Source: Pseudomonadota bacterium
GTDB lineage: Bacteria > Pseudomonadota > Alphaproteobacteria > Rhizobiales > Hyphomicrobiaceae
Length of the DNA stretch: 6,780 nucleotides
Assembly: GCA_023392135.1 (NCBI GenBank)
Contig: JAEVZQ010000124.1
Span: 1-6,780, forward strand
Direction: 5' to 3'
The notes beneath the pieces are model-generated. The model worked only from the letters and a program-made list of their open reading frames with translations, made no database searches and was not told the DNA's origin. Positions 6,077-6,780 of the stretch are shown piece by piece; position 1 is the stretch's first letter, and the number at the start of each line of letters is the position of its first letter. Position numbers and translations under genes: made by a program.

Positions 6077-6780
6077 TCAGGACAGCGGCGGACCGGGCGG
6101 CAGCTTGCGCCTGAGCGGCGAAATGGGCTCGGCAAGGCCGATCATCGCCACGGCCAGTCCGCTGAACGGGTTGAGGAAGACGAGAGATGCGTAGACGGCG
6201 AACAGGATCAGTGGGCGCATCGCCATCCCGTGGGTCACGTAATGCAGAATGGCCAGGCCAACCAGCAGGTAGGCAAAGATGAAGGCGCTGGCGAACCCGG
6301 ATGCGATGAGTCCCGCATAGCCGGGCAGGAATGTGAGAGCGACGGCCGCCGCGAACCCGATCGCCATCTGCCGTGGCAACGTGATCGTGGGCAGTGCCGG
6401 CCAGGGCCGGAGCAGCAGGCCCGAGGCGCGCGTGACAAGACCGGCGAGCCACAGGTTGAGCATCGCGATGGCCATCCACATGGTCGCAATGGCACCGGCG
6501 AAGCTCACGACCATCAGCTCGGTGAAGGTCGCGACTTCATCGTTGCTCAGCGTCTGGCCGCCCGGCTGCGCGGATTCGATCTGCTGCAGAATGCCGCGCT
6601 CGAACGTCTCGCGGAGAGTTGCACGCAACCCCTCGATATCGGTTGCAGTCGACAGCAGGGCGATCGTGGCAATGCAACCCGCGAGGACGGCTGAGATCGC
6701 GATGATCCGGCCGATCGGATACCACTCGATGCGCTCCTCCCCGTCCTCCGATAGACTGCGGTTCAGCAGCGCGAGGTAGG
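6077..6780 (-). CDS. DUF2232 integral membrane protein, C-terminal part; runs off right edge
   Basis: The frame is open from the right edge, its first complete codon being at 6776-6778, to a TGA at 6077-6079. This gives 233 in-window residues of a protein whose N-terminus is missing. It is recognised as the DUF2232 family of predicted membrane proteins by its hydrophobic pattern and its position before rplI in Alphaproteobacteria. Visible membrane segments are near in-window residues 22-43, 86-115 (possibly one long or two short), 138-156, 158-181 and 189-216, with a charged loop of about 40 residues (44-85) after the first. The C-terminus is short, basic and proline-rich (PLRRKLPPGPPLS). The family's biochemical role is unknown to me; its linkage to ribosomal protein genes suggests co-expression, not a ribosomal function. 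A TTG at 6626-6628 is inside the frame and should not be taken as the start, because convincing protein sequence continues upstream. Identity rests on context as well as sequence. Confidence 0.85.
   Translation of the reverse strand, partial: YLALLNRSLSEDGEERIEWYPIGRIIAISAVLAGCIATIALLSTATDIEGLRATLRETFERGILQQIESAQPGGQTLSNDEVATFTELMVVSFAGAIATMWMAIAMLNLWLAGLVTRASGLLLRPWPALPTITLPRQMAIGFAAAVALTFLPGYAGLIASGFASAFIFAYLLVGLAILHYVTHGMAMRPLILFAVYASLVFLNPFSGLAVAMIGLAEPISPLRRKLPPGPPLS

Noticed and set aside
6029..6694. Plus-strand open frame of 221 codons opposite DUF2232
   Set aside because: Its polar, repetitive composition mirrors the hydrophobic codons of the membrane protein on the other strand; no domain is visible.

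Overview
The window is a slice of a high-GC alphaproteobacterial chromosome, most likely Hyphomicrobiales (Rhizobiales). The evidence is the gene set and order (DUF2232 membrane protein, rplI, dnaB, alr, radA), a C-terminally extended bL9, and a DnaB whose sequence, including an insertion after the Walker A helix, follows the rhizobial form closely. All six recognisable genes lie on the minus strand, so transcription runs from the right edge to the left edge.

In transcription order the layout is: the C-terminal part of a DUF2232 integral membrane protein (runs off the right edge, ends at 6077); rplI for ribosomal protein bL9 (6008-5433); cfa for cyclopropane-fatty-acyl-phospholipid synthase (5256-4003), with about 180 bases of non-coding DNA on either side; dnaB for the replicative helicase (about 3795-2278); alr for alanine racemase (2266-1115), 11 bases after dnaB; and the N-terminal three quarters of radA (1038 to the left edge). 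No intergenic stretch exceeds about 210 bases. No tRNA, rRNA, CRISPR array, insertion sequence, phage gene or plausible plus-strand gene was seen.

The genes are mostly housekeeping. DUF2232 and rplI belong to the ribosomal-protein block usually headed by rpsF and rpsR. dnaB, alr and radA cover replication fork unwinding, D-alanine supply for peptidoglycan, and recombination intermediate processing. cfa modifies membrane phospholipids and looks like a separate transcription unit between the two blocks.

The main anomaly is in dnaB. A single in-frame TAG (plus-strand 2647-2649) replaces a lysine codon in a highly conserved stretch. The frame continues intact for 122 more codons with perfect family similarity, including the C-terminal helicase motifs and the arginine finger. 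Because DnaB is normally essential, this is a sequencing or assembly error, a very recent nonsense mutation, or a suppressed or read-through codon. The cfa gene ends naturally with TAG, which argues against wholesale TAG reassignment. I found no convincing new multi-gene system; the rest is ordinary chromosomal backbone with a few small non-coding structures.
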